Source: JAHRVQ01 sp051278195
Lineage (GTDB): Bacteria; Pseudomonadota; Gammaproteobacteria; Pseudomonadales; Azotimanducaceae
Assembly (NCBI GenBank): GCA_051278195.1
Contig: JBNMQM010000003.1
Span: forward strand, 87,375 to 151,374
DNA: 64,000 bases
Direction of reading: 5' to 3'
The position numbers and the translations under genes were made by a program. The notes below the pieces were generated by a model that was given only the letters and a program-made list of their open reading frames with translations, was not told where the DNA came from and did not search any database. Numbering within the stretch: position 1 is the first letter of the stretch; every line of letters starts with the position of its first letter. Positions 1-7,895 of the stretch are shown piece after piece.

Positions 1-502
1 GTAACATGCCATGTGCAGTCTTCACCAGCCCGCCACCTAATGGCAGGGCAGAACAGCTACAAGAATCAATTCGCATTCGGTTAATTAGATAGCTGGCACA
101 AATGATATCTGCGATCGAGTCCCAGGCACCTACCTCATGGAACGCTACCCGTTCGATGGGTTTGTCGTGAATCGCAGCCTCGGCTTCCGCAATCACTTTG
201 AAAATGCCAAGCGCGATGCGTTTGGTTTCTTCGTCCAATGCTGACTGAATTAGCAGGGCTTTGATGTCACTGTAGTGTCGGTGATGGTGACCGTCTGCGT
301 CGGTCTCGGGGATCACCTTAAATTTATAGCCCGACAATACGCCGTCATTAAATGGCCCGGATTCCAGGCGGACCAGAGCGGGGAAACCTGCAAGATCAAT
401 TTGACTGGCAAGCTCGCTTGCCATCTCAGGAAAGCAATCGAGTGCCGCAGCAATGAACATGTCGCCGGAAATACCGCCAACGAGGTCGAGATGTAAGTGC
501 AT
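1..502 (-). CDS. larC: LarC, nickel-pincer cofactor biosynthesis nickel insertion protein (3' part cut by window edge)
   Basis: Reading the minus strand from an ATG at 502 gives an open frame that runs off the left edge (167 codons visible). It begins MHLHLDLVGGISGDMFIAA, the LarC (former DUF111) N-terminal signature. It then shows a histidine-rich stretch, GHHHRHYSDIKAL, as in the family's metal-binding loop, followed by FHEVGAWDSIADII and LPLGGGLVKTAHG, all characteristic of LarC. The family inserts nickel into the pyridinium dithiocarboxylate nucleotide to make the nickel-pincer cofactor of lactate racemase (LarA) and related isomerases. Full-length LarC is about 400 residues, so more than half lies outside the window. 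Its start is 5 bp beyond the stop of the aldo/keto reductase, so the two are probably cotranscribed. LarA, LarB and LarE are not in this window. Confidence 0.9.
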   Translation of the reverse strand, partial: MHLHLDLVGGISGDMFIAAALDCFPEMASELASQIDLAGFPALVRLESGPFNDGVLSGYKFKVIPETDADGHHHRHYSDIKALLIQSALDEETKRIALGIFKVIAEAEAAIHDKPIERVAFHEVGAWDSIADIICASYLINRMRIDSCSCSALPLGGGLVKTAHGML

Positions 503-507
503 ATTGA

Positions 508-1725
508 TTAGCCAAGCATCACATGAGTAGGGCCGCATAGCCTGGCCACATCGATACCGTGACTACAGGCGTCCTGACAGGGTGAACCATCGCAGGAGAG
601 GCAAGCATTTGCATTATTCGCAATCATATCGTATTCAGTCTTGGCGAACTCAACATCACCATAGTCGACGGCATACATTCTCGTTCGTAAGACATCTGAA
701 ATTTCAACGCCATAAGGGCAAGCACCTGAACAGTCATTACAAGCATGACGACAATAGCTCATATTAGTTAATCGGGCATATTGTTCGAGGAGACCTAAAT
801 CATGTTGGGTCAGTTCACGTTGACCTGAAGCCCCCAGGAACTCATCAATACTTTCGGCGCTGGTCATCGAAATGATTGATGCATCAACGTTTGGCAGCGA
901 CTGGACCCACTTGAAAGCCGCTTGAGCGTAGGTAGCGCCATTTTCTTCAAATGGACGCATGTCATTAAGCTTTGCGCCTCGCAATACTTTCATTGCGATG
1001 ATGCCGACATCCTGCTTCTTCGCCTTCGCCATGACTCTGGGCAAGTCCGGTTGGTTGGCAACAAAGTCGAATGATCGAGTAAATTGTTCAAAAAAGGCTG
1101 GGTCCTGACCAAAGTTGTGAGCCAGTAACAAAACATCAACCAGGTCTTCATCCAGAGCATAATCAACGCAATCGATTAAGTTTCCAGCGTGACCAGAGAT
1201 ACCGGTCCAAGCAATTTTTCCCTGTTTCTTGGCGAGTTCGACAAACTCGAACCATTCATCATTTTGTAACCTGGCAATATCGTTGACTGCATGATTAAAA
1301 AATATCTCCACATGGTCGGTCTGAAGCCGTCGCAAACTAGCATCAAGTTCAGCCATGATCTGTTGGCGACTTGTGGTTGCGCCTACGTGGGCTTTCGTTG
1401 CGAGGTAGACCTGATCGCGCCTGCCTTTTAACGCTTTCCCAAGGACCCTTTCTGAGTCGCCACCGGTATAACTTTCTGCTGTATCAAAATAGTTAACGCC
1501 ACGATCAAGTGCATGGTGAACTAGGTGTTCTTCACCTGTTCTTAATCGAGATGAACCGAATGATATGTCTGATATTGCTAGGTTTGTGCGGCCCAGACGA
1601 CGATATGACTTTACCGTGGCGGCGTCGGAATTTGTCATTGCGGTTGCACTCAGTCCGGCACTACTGGCCAGCCCGGTGAGGGCACCGATTTTTAGGAAAG
1701 AACGTCGATTGATGGGCGTGGTCAT
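508..1725 (-). CDS. Tat-exported aldo/keto reductase with C-terminal 4Fe-4S ferredoxin domain
   Basis: The protein has 405 residues. The N-terminus carries a twin-arginine signal (NRRSFLKIG, then a hydrophobic AS-rich segment), so a folded, cofactor-loaded protein is probably exported to the periplasm. The body is an aldo/keto reductase barrel: the usual tetrad is visible as Asp and Tyr in YFDTAESYTGGDSERVLG, Lys in LATKAHVG and His in FFNHAVND. The last 80 residues hold two cysteine clusters, CRHACNDCSGACPYG and CLSCDGSPCQDAC, typical of the ferredoxin-type extension in one AKR subgroup. The substrate is not predictable. It follows a CoA-transferase 70 bp upstream on the same strand, and larC starts 5 bp downstream. 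The combination of Tat export, AKR and Fe-S clusters suggests electron transfer from a periplasmic partner, which is inference. Confidence 0.88.
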   Translation of the reverse strand: MTTPINRRSFLKIGALTGLASSAGLSATAMTNSDAATVKSYRRLGRTNLAISDISFGSSRLRTGEEHLVHHALDRGVNYFDTAESYTGGDSERVLGKALKGRRDQVYLATKAHVGATTSRQQIMAELDASLRRLQTDHVEIFFNHAVNDIARLQNDEWFEFVELAKKQGKIAWTGISGHAGNLIDCVDYALDEDLVDVLLLAHNFGQDPAFFEQFTRSFDFVANQPDLPRVMAKAKKQDVGIIAMKVLRGAKLNDMRPFEENGATYAQAAFKWVQSLPNVDASIISMTSAESIDEFLGASGQRELTQHDLGLLEQYARLTNMSYCRHACNDCSGACPYGVEISDVLRTRMYAVDYGDVEFAKTEYDMIANNANACLSCDGSPCQDACSHGIDVARLCGPTHVMLG

Positions 1726-1795
1726 GACCAGATCTCCTATTAGAACTCAATACCTTAGCACGGCCTCCCGCGATGAAAAGAGGCCAGCGCAGCCG

Positions 1796-3013
1796 CTATT
1801 GGTTAATGACGCCGTCCTGTTCCAGCTGATCGAGTGCTGCATCGTCATAACCAGCCGATTTTAGGGTGGAGCGGGTATTTTCACCCAGTTCCGGTGATCG
1901 GTGTCTGGGTCTGACATCAGCGGTCGCGAATCGCATCGGAATACTGACCGTGCGGTATTCGCCCAAAGTTTCATGGGTCATTGACGGGAATAGCTTGATG
2001 GCCTCTGCTTGAGGATCAGCAGCGACTTCATGGAGCCCAAGCACTGGTCCCCAGATCAACCCAGCCTCATCGAAGATTTCACCCCATTCGTCCCGGGATT
2101 TATCCGCCAGTGCTTCATCGATAAGTGGTACCAGCTCGTGCATTAATCGAAATCTTGATCGGACGTCAGCCAGCCTTTCTTCTTCTAACCATTCGGGCTT
2201 GCCAATCGCCCGGCAGAACGTCGGCCAATAACGTGTTTCTGGCATGTTGAAAACCACCCACTTGCCGTCACCGCAGGGATAACGGTTGGCTGTCGGAAGG
2301 AACAGTTCTTGCCGTGCTCGCTGCCTGACAGGCGCGTGATCCATGGTTGTCACCGCATAGTCAGTGGCTTGTGTCCAAACAGCCGCTTCATAGAGAGACG
2401 TCTCCACGACCTGACCCTCACCAGTTTTTTCAGCGAGTCGAAGCGCGGCCATTATCGAGCCAAATAGCGCCAGTCCAGTGGTATGGTCGCCCTGCGCAGG
2501 TCTTGCCATTGGCACGATGCCATCTGCACCTTCGCGCATTGAGTCATACAAACCAGAGCGGCCAAAGAAGGCCGTCACATCAAACCCTGGACGCCAGGCT
2601 TCTGGCCCGGTAGTGCCGTATCCAGTCAATGTGGCGTGAACGATTTTGGAATTCAGTCCGAGTAGCGTAGCGGGGTCTAATCGATATTTTGTCTGACGTT
2701 TTGCTAACAAATTGCAAAGAAACACGTCTGCGCTTTCAACGAGCTTATGCACCAGAGCAACACCTTCAGGCTTTGTGAGATCGACGCAAATCGATTCCTT
2801 GCCGCGATTATCGACATCAAACTGAAAATCAAAGGCCTTCATAGCCTCATCTTCGATCTTAGGTGGTCGACCACTGCCACGCATTGGGTCGCCGCTCAGA
2901 GGCTCGACTTTAATCACGCGCGCGCCCATATCCGCCATGATTGCAGCCGCACTCGGCGCAGCCATCCAGTTATCAACTTCAATGACGGTAATATCTTCTA
3001 GAGGTGCTCGCAC
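1796..3013 (-). CDS. CaiB/BaiF family (class III) CoA-transferase
   Basis: A 405-residue protein of normal length for the CaiB/BaiF family. Visible landmarks are IEVDNWMAAPSAAAIMADMGARVIKVEP at the N-terminus (shown here as one family-typical stretch, residues about 11-37), GDPMRGSG, NRGKESICVDL and the active-site region GDHTTGLALFGSIMAAL, whose Asp forms the acyl-CoA anhydride in characterised members. These enzymes move CoA between organic acids in the cytoplasm; the acid pair cannot be told from sequence. The start is GTG at 3013 with AGGA eight bases upstream. It lies downstream of a TauD-type dioxygenase (93 bp gap) and upstream of the aldo/keto reductase and larC, all on the minus strand, which suggests a small catabolic operon for an organic acid. 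Confidence 0.9.
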   Translation of the reverse strand: MRAPLEDITVIEVDNWMAAPSAAAIMADMGARVIKVEPLSGDPMRGSGRPPKIEDEAMKAFDFQFDVDNRGKESICVDLTKPEGVALVHKLVESADVFLCNLLAKRQTKYRLDPATLLGLNSKIVHATLTGYGTTGPEAWRPGFDVTAFFGRSGLYDSMREGADGIVPMARPAQGDHTTGLALFGSIMAALRLAEKTGEGQVVETSLYEAAVWTQATDYAVTTMDHAPVRQRARQELFLPTANRYPCGDGKWVVFNMPETRYWPTFCRAIGKPEWLEEERLADVRSRFRLMHELVPLIDEALADKSRDEWGEIFDEAGLIWGPVLGLHEVAADPQAEAIKLFPSMTHETLGEYRTVSIPMRFATADVRPRHRSPELGENTRSTLKSAGYDDAALDQLEQDGVINQ

Positions 3014-3106
3014 TAGGCTTTCCTGATTTTGAAAAGCACTTATAGTACGCGAATCATATGCCCATGCAATTTTGGTTTTACGAGCGGGGGGATTGTTGAA
3101 TTTTGG

Positions 3107-4003
3107 CTAGTCAGCCATTTTAGCTTTCGCTCTTGATTTCATATACATGTACAGCTGTCGATCGTGACGACTGGTAGCAGATAAGCGCCCATCCCTTGTC
3201 CAGGGCTTCCAGGCAGGTGGATTAACGCCTTCAGGTTGGTCTCCTGTCACGGTGACCCGCTGGATAACCCGCTCACCCTCAAAGTCGTTGAGCACGAAAT
3301 GTTGAGTACAACGATTGTCCCACATCGCAATTGTGCCTTCGGACCATTGATACCGAACCGTAAAACGTGGGTTCTTGACCCAGCTTGTGAGGTAGGACAG
3401 CAACATCTCACTTTCCGTTGCGTTGGTCTCGACCACGCGGCGAGTGAAGTGCTCATTTACATAAAGTGCTTTCTTGCCGGTCACCGGGTGAACACGCACG
3501 ACAGGGTGAATGGCCATCTGATCGGGGCGGTTGTGGGGTTGGGCGTCATGCAGAGCCGTTAACCCTTCACACATTTTCTGCAGGGGTTCGGATAGTTCGT
3601 CGAACGCGTGACAAAGGTTCGTCCACATCGTATCGCCCCCCACTTCTGGGCACTTCACCATTTTCAGGATCGACATCAGCGCGGGCTGTTCCTGAAATGT
3701 GATATCGGTATGCCACTCATCTGCAACGCCGCCTGCCGAGGCAGTGAGTTCGAATATTTCCGGAAAACCATTGACCGGATTTTTAAGGTGGGGGTGCCCC
3801 TCAAGTTGGCCGAAGCTTCGCCCTAGTGCCACATGGTGTTCCGCATCAAGATTCTGGTTGGGAAAAAACAGCACCATATGCTCACACAATGTTGCCTTTA
3901 TCCAGTCGATATCAGCAGCCGTTACATCGGCCAGGTCAATCCCGGTGATTTCTGCGCCCAGGGAGCCAGATAAGCGACGGACATTCAATTTTTTGTCATT
4001 CAT
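3107..4003 (-). CDS. TauD/TfdA family Fe(II)/2-oxoglutarate-dependent dioxygenase
   Basis: From the ATG at 4003 the protein has 298 residues, beginning MNDKKLNVRRLSGSLGAEI. An ATG at 4096 is in frame, but that extension overlaps the divergent gene starting at 4070 and looks non-coding. The 4003 start has a GAGG sequence at good spacing. The iron ligands are the HxD pair in EWHTDITF and the distal His in DNRCTQHFV; the 2-oxoglutarate-binding Arg is in ERVIQRVTV. Family members hydroxylate taurine, 2,4-D or other small acids, releasing succinate and CO2. The substrate here is unknown; the absence of tauABC nearby argues against a dedicated taurine role. It faces away from the MDR dehydrogenase, sharing a 66-bp divergent gap. 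Confidence 0.9.
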   Translation of the reverse strand: MNDKKLNVRRLSGSLGAEITGIDLADVTAADIDWIKATLCEHMVLFFPNQNLDAEHHVALGRSFGQLEGHPHLKNPVNGFPEIFELTASAGGVADEWHTDITFQEQPALMSILKMVKCPEVGGDTMWTNLCHAFDELSEPLQKMCEGLTALHDAQPHNRPDQMAIHPVVRVHPVTGKKALYVNEHFTRRVVETNATESEMLLSYLTSWVKNPRFTVRYQWSEGTIAMWDNRCTQHFVLNDFEGERVIQRVTVTGDQPEGVNPPAWKPWTRDGRLSATSRHDRQLYMYMKSRAKAKMAD

Positions 4004-4069
4004 AAGGTCGGCCTCATTTGATGGAGGATAATATAAACTAGTGGCTTTGAATGGCAAAGTCTCAACCCT

Positions 4070-5002
4070 ATGCAAGCGCTCTGGATCGAAAATCAAACAC
4101 TATCACTAACCCAAGTCGACGAACCTGGATTTATTGAAAATGGCATAGAAGTGGCCATTCGACTCGCTGGAATATGCGGCACAGACCTGGAGTTGTTGCG
4201 CGGCTATTACGATTTCGTTGGCGTTCCTGGTCATGAGTTTGTCGGAACTGTGGTATCGGGACCCGATGCAGGACAGCGGGTTGTCGCTGACATCAATTTT
4301 AGTTGTGGGCAATGCTGGCAGTGCCAACAAGGCTCAAGCCATCATTGTACAAACCGATCTGTGCTGGGGATCAAACAGGCCTCAGGTGCTTTCGCTGAAT
4401 CCGTTGTGATCCCAAAGGATAATCTAATAAGGGTTCCTGATGGTGTCGAAGACTGGCAAGCAGCGCAGGCCGAACCTCTTGCCGCGGCGTTACAGATTTT
4501 GGAGCAGATCCAAGTACAGGGTTCCGTGTTGTTAGTGGGTGCAGGTCGACTCGGTAGGATGGTTGCACGCGTGATTGTTGCACTGGCGCCTGACGCTGAT
4601 CTTACAGTGTGTGTACGCGACGTTACGCAATCCACTGAACGAGGCCTGAACTATGTAGAACCCAGCCAGATTCAAACTGCTACATTCGACATAGCGATTG
4701 ATTGCACAGGACATCCGGAAGGGTTTGCTTTAGCGATGCGAGGTGTTAAGGCAAAGGGGCGCCTGGTCGTCAAAAGTACTTATCCGGGTAATTTAACATT
4801 GGACATGAGCCGCGTCGTGGTCGACGAAATCCAAATCCTAGGTTCTCGCTGCGGACCTATGGAAAAAGCAATTCAGTGTCTGTCACAAGGGACAATCACG
4901 CTACAGGCTGACCGGCTCGCGTATTTTTCGCTGGAGCAGTTTTCAGAAGCGTTTGAGCAAGCGTCGATCAGAACGGTAGAGAAGGTGTTTTTTCAGTTCT
5001 GA
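4070..5002 (+). CDS. Zinc-dependent medium-chain (MDR) alcohol dehydrogenase
   Basis: A 310-residue MDR dehydrogenase, a little shorter than the usual 340-350. The catalytic zinc site is visible as CGTD, the following GHE and the Glu in AEPLAAAL. The structural zinc loop is CGQCWQCQQGSSHHC. The nucleotide-binding GxGxxG-like motif is VGAGRLGRMVA. The C-terminal catalytic lobe is compact. It probably oxidises a polyol, sugar or amino alcohol with NAD(P), but the substrate is unassignable. The gene is divergent from the TauD-like dioxygenase, and its last 10 bases overlap the convergent lipoprotein gene. Confidence 0.88.
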   Translation: MQALWIENQTLSLTQVDEPGFIENGIEVAIRLAGICGTDLELLRGYYDFVGVPGHEFVGTVVSGPDAGQRVVADINFSCGQCWQCQQGSSHHCTNRSVLGIKQASGAFAESVVIPKDNLIRVPDGVEDWQAAQAEPLAAALQILEQIQVQGSVLLVGAGRLGRMVARVIVALAPDADLTVCVRDVTQSTERGLNYVEPSQIQTATFDIAIDCTGHPEGFALAMRGVKAKGRLVVKSTYPGNLTLDMSRVVVDEIQILGSRCGPMEKAIQCLSQGTITLQADRLAYFSLEQFSEAFEQASIRTVEKVFFQF

Positions 5003-6318
5003 AAATCGTCTAATAAAGCCAACTGAATAGGTTCTCCGCCACCCGCTGCCTCAACGATCTGGATAGTGTAGACACCCAGGGATTCGACTGTAATCGTTTG
5101 CGGTCCAATCAGAATGTTCGTTGTACCGGCTTCCGTGACAAATATATCGTAGGTGTTTGGCGGAATAGATAATGGTCCCGAGGTAAAGTCTGCAAGACTA
5201 CTAAGATCAGGGCCGCCTGTTAAAGATTCTCCCGCGTCTTGAAAGTAAAGGTCCACCAGTGGAATGACGGGCGCCAGCTTAGTCACGTTGACTCTGGCTT
5301 GTGTATCGATTGGTCGTCGATCTTCAGTATAGAAACTGGTGCCAACACCAGTTCCGTCGATGCTAACTGCCGCATGATTGGAGGCGAATACACCGCTAAA
5401 CAAAAGTCGTTCAATACTATCGAATTCAGTCGTTGCATCGCCCGCTGGTGTCACAGAAACGATCACTGCTGACTGTTCGAACTCGATAAAGTCGCTGGCT
5501 TCACCGAAATTGAGACTAGCGGCGACCGCGCCATCCACAAGAAAGTCGAGCTGACCTTGATTGGCGGTTTGGTTAATGAATCGAATGCCTGAAGGTATTT
5601 CTTCATTTAGAAAGAGAGACGTGCCTGATGGATCATTAATACTGGTCATCCGGACGGTTCCGTCGCCAGGACCAAAATAATCACCAAGAAGGAAAAAGCG
5701 ATCTGCGCCTGCAGAAAGTATAAATTCGCCTGAGCGCCACAGCAGGGCGTTGCTGCTGGTGTCACGAATTTCTATTTGGACACCTCCACCAGCTGCTGTG
5801 GTACTAAATCCGGTCGGTTGGCCATTCGTCATTGCCACCGTGGCATCAATGCCGTTCGGGTTGGTGATTGTCAACGTGGCGCTAGCGACATTGCTGGTAG
5901 CATTCATAAAGCGGATACGGGTGTCGGTTGAGCCATCAGGGTAGCTAAAGGGTGGTTCAACAACTTTGACAGCAGTTGCACTGTCTACGCTGCCAGTTAG
6001 TATGATGACTTGGTTGAAGTCTATGTCCAAAGTGAACTGATCGTCGAGAACCGTTTGATTAATGCCGTTATTAAAGAACGAGACACGAAAATCTAATGGA
6101 ATCTGTGGCAGGACGTCGGTGCTGCCGGTGTTTTCACCAAATGAGATCGTGCCTGCTGTTCGGTTATTGACCTCCAGAGTCAGTGATGGGGAAGCAGGGA
6201 TCGCATTGACGACCACCAGCACAGCGGCAGGCGTCGGGGAAAACGTGAAACCCTCGTCATCGCCACAGGAAACCAGGAAGGCACACGCCAAAAGCACAAC
6301 ACAATAGATACGTCTCAT
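4993..6318 (-). CDS. DUF4397 domain lipoprotein
   Basis: A 441-residue secreted lipoprotein. The N-terminus MRRIYCVVLLACAFLVSCG is a lipoprotein signal peptide with the lipobox Cys at residue 18, so the mature protein should be membrane-anchored. The rest is a series of beta-rich repeats with DUF4397 features: VLVVVNAIPASPSLTLEVNN, IRFMNATSNVASATL, IRFINQTANQGQLDFLVDG and VNVTKLAPVIPLVDLYFQD begin successive repeats at roughly residues 33, 132, 244 and 337. DUF4397 proteins are surface or periplasmic, with no settled function. It overlaps the convergent MDR gene by 10 bp. Confidence 0.85.
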   Translation of the reverse strand: MRRIYCVVLLACAFLVSCGDDEGFTFSPTPAAVLVVVNAIPASPSLTLEVNNRTAGTISFGENTGSTDVLPQIPLDFRVSFFNNGINQTVLDDQFTLDIDFNQVIILTGSVDSATAVKVVEPPFSYPDGSTDTRIRFMNATSNVASATLTITNPNGIDATVAMTNGQPTGFSTTAAGGGVQIEIRDTSSNALLWRSGEFILSAGADRFFLLGDYFGPGDGTVRMTSINDPSGTSLFLNEEIPSGIRFINQTANQGQLDFLVDGAVAASLNFGEASDFIEFEQSAVIVSVTPAGDATTEFDSIERLLFSGVFASNHAAVSIDGTGVGTSFYTEDRRPIDTQARVNVTKLAPVIPLVDLYFQDAGESLTGGPDLSSLADFTSGPLSIPPNTYDIFVTEAGTTNILIGPQTITVESLGVYTIQIVEAAGGGEPIQLALLDDFQN

Positions 6319-6397
6319 AGATACAGCTTTATTGGGAAATCGAGGGGTTGGATTGCAGGACGCAACAATAATTCAATTCTTATGACGATGCCAGCCG

Positions 6398-7162
6398 CTA
6401 ACGGTACATGCTGCGAAAAGACACGAGCGCCGCGGCGATACTGACATTCAGAGATTCCACCTGATTATGCATTGGTATATGGACCAAATCGTCACAAGCT
6501 TTAAGTGTTTGGGTAGATAGACCTTCGGTTTCGTTACCTAAAATGAAGATGCTAGGCTCCTCCGATGATAGCTCAGACAATGCTGTTCGACCCTGTCCAG
6601 TCAAGCCAAATAGTCGATAACCTTTCTGCTTGAGGGCGCTGATTTCAGTTTGCAAATCGTCACAGTAAAAGATTGAGGTTTTGAAGATAGCACCCGCGCT
6701 GGCTTTGATCACCAGCGCGTCGAGAGGCGCGCAGCCCTTGCGAGGGATAATCACACCGGCCATCGGCGAGGCGCCTACCGCGCGGATAATCATGCCTAGA
6801 TTCTGAGGGTTCGTGACGTTCTCTACCGCAATCAGTTCTCGTTCAGTACTGATGGACAATTGGCTGATTGGACGATAACTGGGTGCGGCGATATCCAATA
6901 CAACGCCCTGATCTTGACGCCTGTTTTTGGAGATACGGGATAGTGACTCTCGATTGTGGTGTAAGACCTCGGCACCCTTAGCGGTTGCCAGTTGGGTCAT
7001 TTCGTGGATTACACCGGCTGTTTTATTGCTGTCAGCTAAGTGCAAGCGAAATGGCTTGATGGTGTGATCTTGTAGTGCTTCTAACACTGGCTTTCGACCG
7101 TAAATAGTTAGCAGACTATCAAAAAAAGCCTTTTTGCCTTCGTATTCTTCTGAATTGTTCAT
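6398..7162 (-). CDS. TrmH/SpoU family RNA 2'-O-methyltransferase (RlmB-like)
   Basis: A 254-residue SPOUT methyltransferase. An N-terminal substrate-binding part (YGRKPVLEALQDHTIKPFRLHLA) precedes the knotted catalytic domain with its three motifs: NPQNLGMIIRAVGA (motif 1, catalytic Arg), FILGNETEGLS (motif 2) and IPMHNQVESLNVSIAAALVSF (motif 3). Enzymes of this family methylate a ribose 2'-OH in rRNA or tRNA using S-adenosylmethionine. RlmB (23S Gm2251) is the closest named relative by architecture, but the precise target is not certain. The gene stands alone on the minus strand, 239 bp after the glutathione peroxidase. Confidence 0.88.
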   Translation of the reverse strand: MNNSEEYEGKKAFFDSLLTIYGRKPVLEALQDHTIKPFRLHLADSNKTAGVIHEMTQLATAKGAEVLHHNRESLSRISKNRRQDQGVVLDIAAPSYRPISQLSISTERELIAVENVTNPQNLGMIIRAVGASPMAGVIIPRKGCAPLDALVIKASAGAIFKTSIFYCDDLQTEISALKQKGYRLFGLTGQGRTALSELSSEEPSIFILGNETEGLSTQTLKACDDLVHIPMHNQVESLNVSIAAALVSFRSMYR

Positions 7163-7330
7163 GGATGCTGAATAACCGGTTTAGAGCCTCAAAAGATCGC
7201 ATACTTTCGGTTTATGACGAACTTCTGCCTGGCGTTCCCAGCGTGACCTTGGTGTTCTAGGCCAGTGGGGCGACATCAAGCCGCGCATTTGGATAGGCAT
7301 TGGATGGAAAATGAATGTTTATAACCGTTC

Positions 7331-7362
7331 CGCGAACAGGTTTTATTTAACACCTGTTCGCG
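7331..7362. repeat. Perfect 11-bp inverted repeat (hairpin) after the glutathione peroxidase gene
   Basis: CGCGAACAGGT at 7331-7341 is matched exactly by its reverse complement ACCTGTTCGCG at 7352-7362, with a 10-base A/T-rich loop. It lies 40 bases past the glutathione peroxidase stop and about 170 bases before the methyltransferase start. There is no T-tract on either side, so it is not a standard intrinsic terminator. It could be a transcript-end stabilising hairpin, an operator or a Rho-linked 3' structure. The rest of 7163-7401 shows no gene. Confidence 0.7.
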
Positions 7363-7401
7363 AGCGCTATTGGATAAGCCGACCATAAGCCAACGTGAAG
7401 C

Positions 7402-7860
7402 TTAAAGTGTTTCGGCAATTTCCTCAGGGGTGACCTTCGGATGAAACCTTTTCACTGTTTTGCGATCGGCACTGACCAGAAACTTGGTAAAGTTCCAGGG
7501 GATATCTTCGCTGCCTTCCTCGTCTGGAGCGCTTGTTTTTAGCCAGCTGTAAAGGGGTGCAGCATCTGGGCCGTTGACCTCTATCTTCGCAAACATCGGG
7601 AAATTGGCATTATATTTGGATGTTGCAAATGCCATAATTTCTGCATTGGACCCGGGTTCCTGTGCGCCAAACTGGTTGCAAGGGAATCCTAAGACTCGGA
7701 TGTTGGGGTTATTCTCTTGTAAGGCACGCAGACCTGCGTACTGGCCGGTGAGGCCTCACTGGCTTGCCAGGTTAACGATCAGCAAAGCTTGATCGCGGTA
7801 TTCTGAAAAGCTTACGGCTTCTCCTGTGATGGATTCCATTTCAAGTTCTAACAAATTCAT
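7402..7860 (-). CDS. Glutathione peroxidase, predicted selenoprotein (in-frame UGA at codon 35 read as selenocysteine)
   Basis: From the ATG at 7860 to the stop at 7402 there are 153 codons, interrupted only by TGA at 7756-7758 (codon 35). The residues around it, VNLASQ-UGA-GLTGQYAGL, match the glutathione peroxidase active site, where the family has Cys or selenocysteine. Downstream the frame continues with LGFPCNQFGAQEPGS (active-site Gln), a long helix and PWNFTKFLV (active-site Trp and Asn). A hairpin whose loop is AGGUCU starts 14 bases after the UGA, as expected of a bacterial SECIS. The enzyme would reduce peroxides with glutathione or thioredoxin. A gene caller that treats TGA as stop would report only the 77-residue tail from 7635. 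The alternative, a nonsense mutation of a Cys-type gene, is less likely given the SECIS-like element and the intact frame. The Sec machinery is not in this window. Confidence 0.88.
7724..7741 (-). promoter_or_regulatory. Bacterial SECIS-like hairpin inside the glutathione peroxidase gene
   Basis: On the mRNA strand GUACGC, loop AGGUCU, then GCGUGC forms a 6-bp stem (one G-U pair). It begins 14 nucleotides after the UGA at 7758-7756. The loop AGGUCU flanked by GC pairs is the same as the SelB-binding loop of the E. coli fdhF SECIS as I recall it, and the spacing is in the bacterial range. An alternative lower stem pairs GGC with GCC, leaving a 4-base bulge. This supports decoding of the UGA as selenocysteine. 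Confidence 0.8.
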
Positions 7861-7895
7861 TGCCGTTACCTTTCTTAAACAAAACAGGCTCTATT

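Noticed and set aside
275..496. Plus-strand 73-codon frame at the left edge
   Set aside because: It lies antisense to larC, whose minus-strand reading has clear family motifs.
3107..4096. Longer TauD-like start at 4096
   Set aside because: It would overlap the divergent MDR gene and adds residues with no family match; the ATG at 4003 has a good ribosome-binding site.
7402..7635. A 77-residue stand-alone protein starting at 7635
   Set aside because: It is only the C-terminal half of the glutathione peroxidase; the upstream half is in the same frame across a UGA at the active site.
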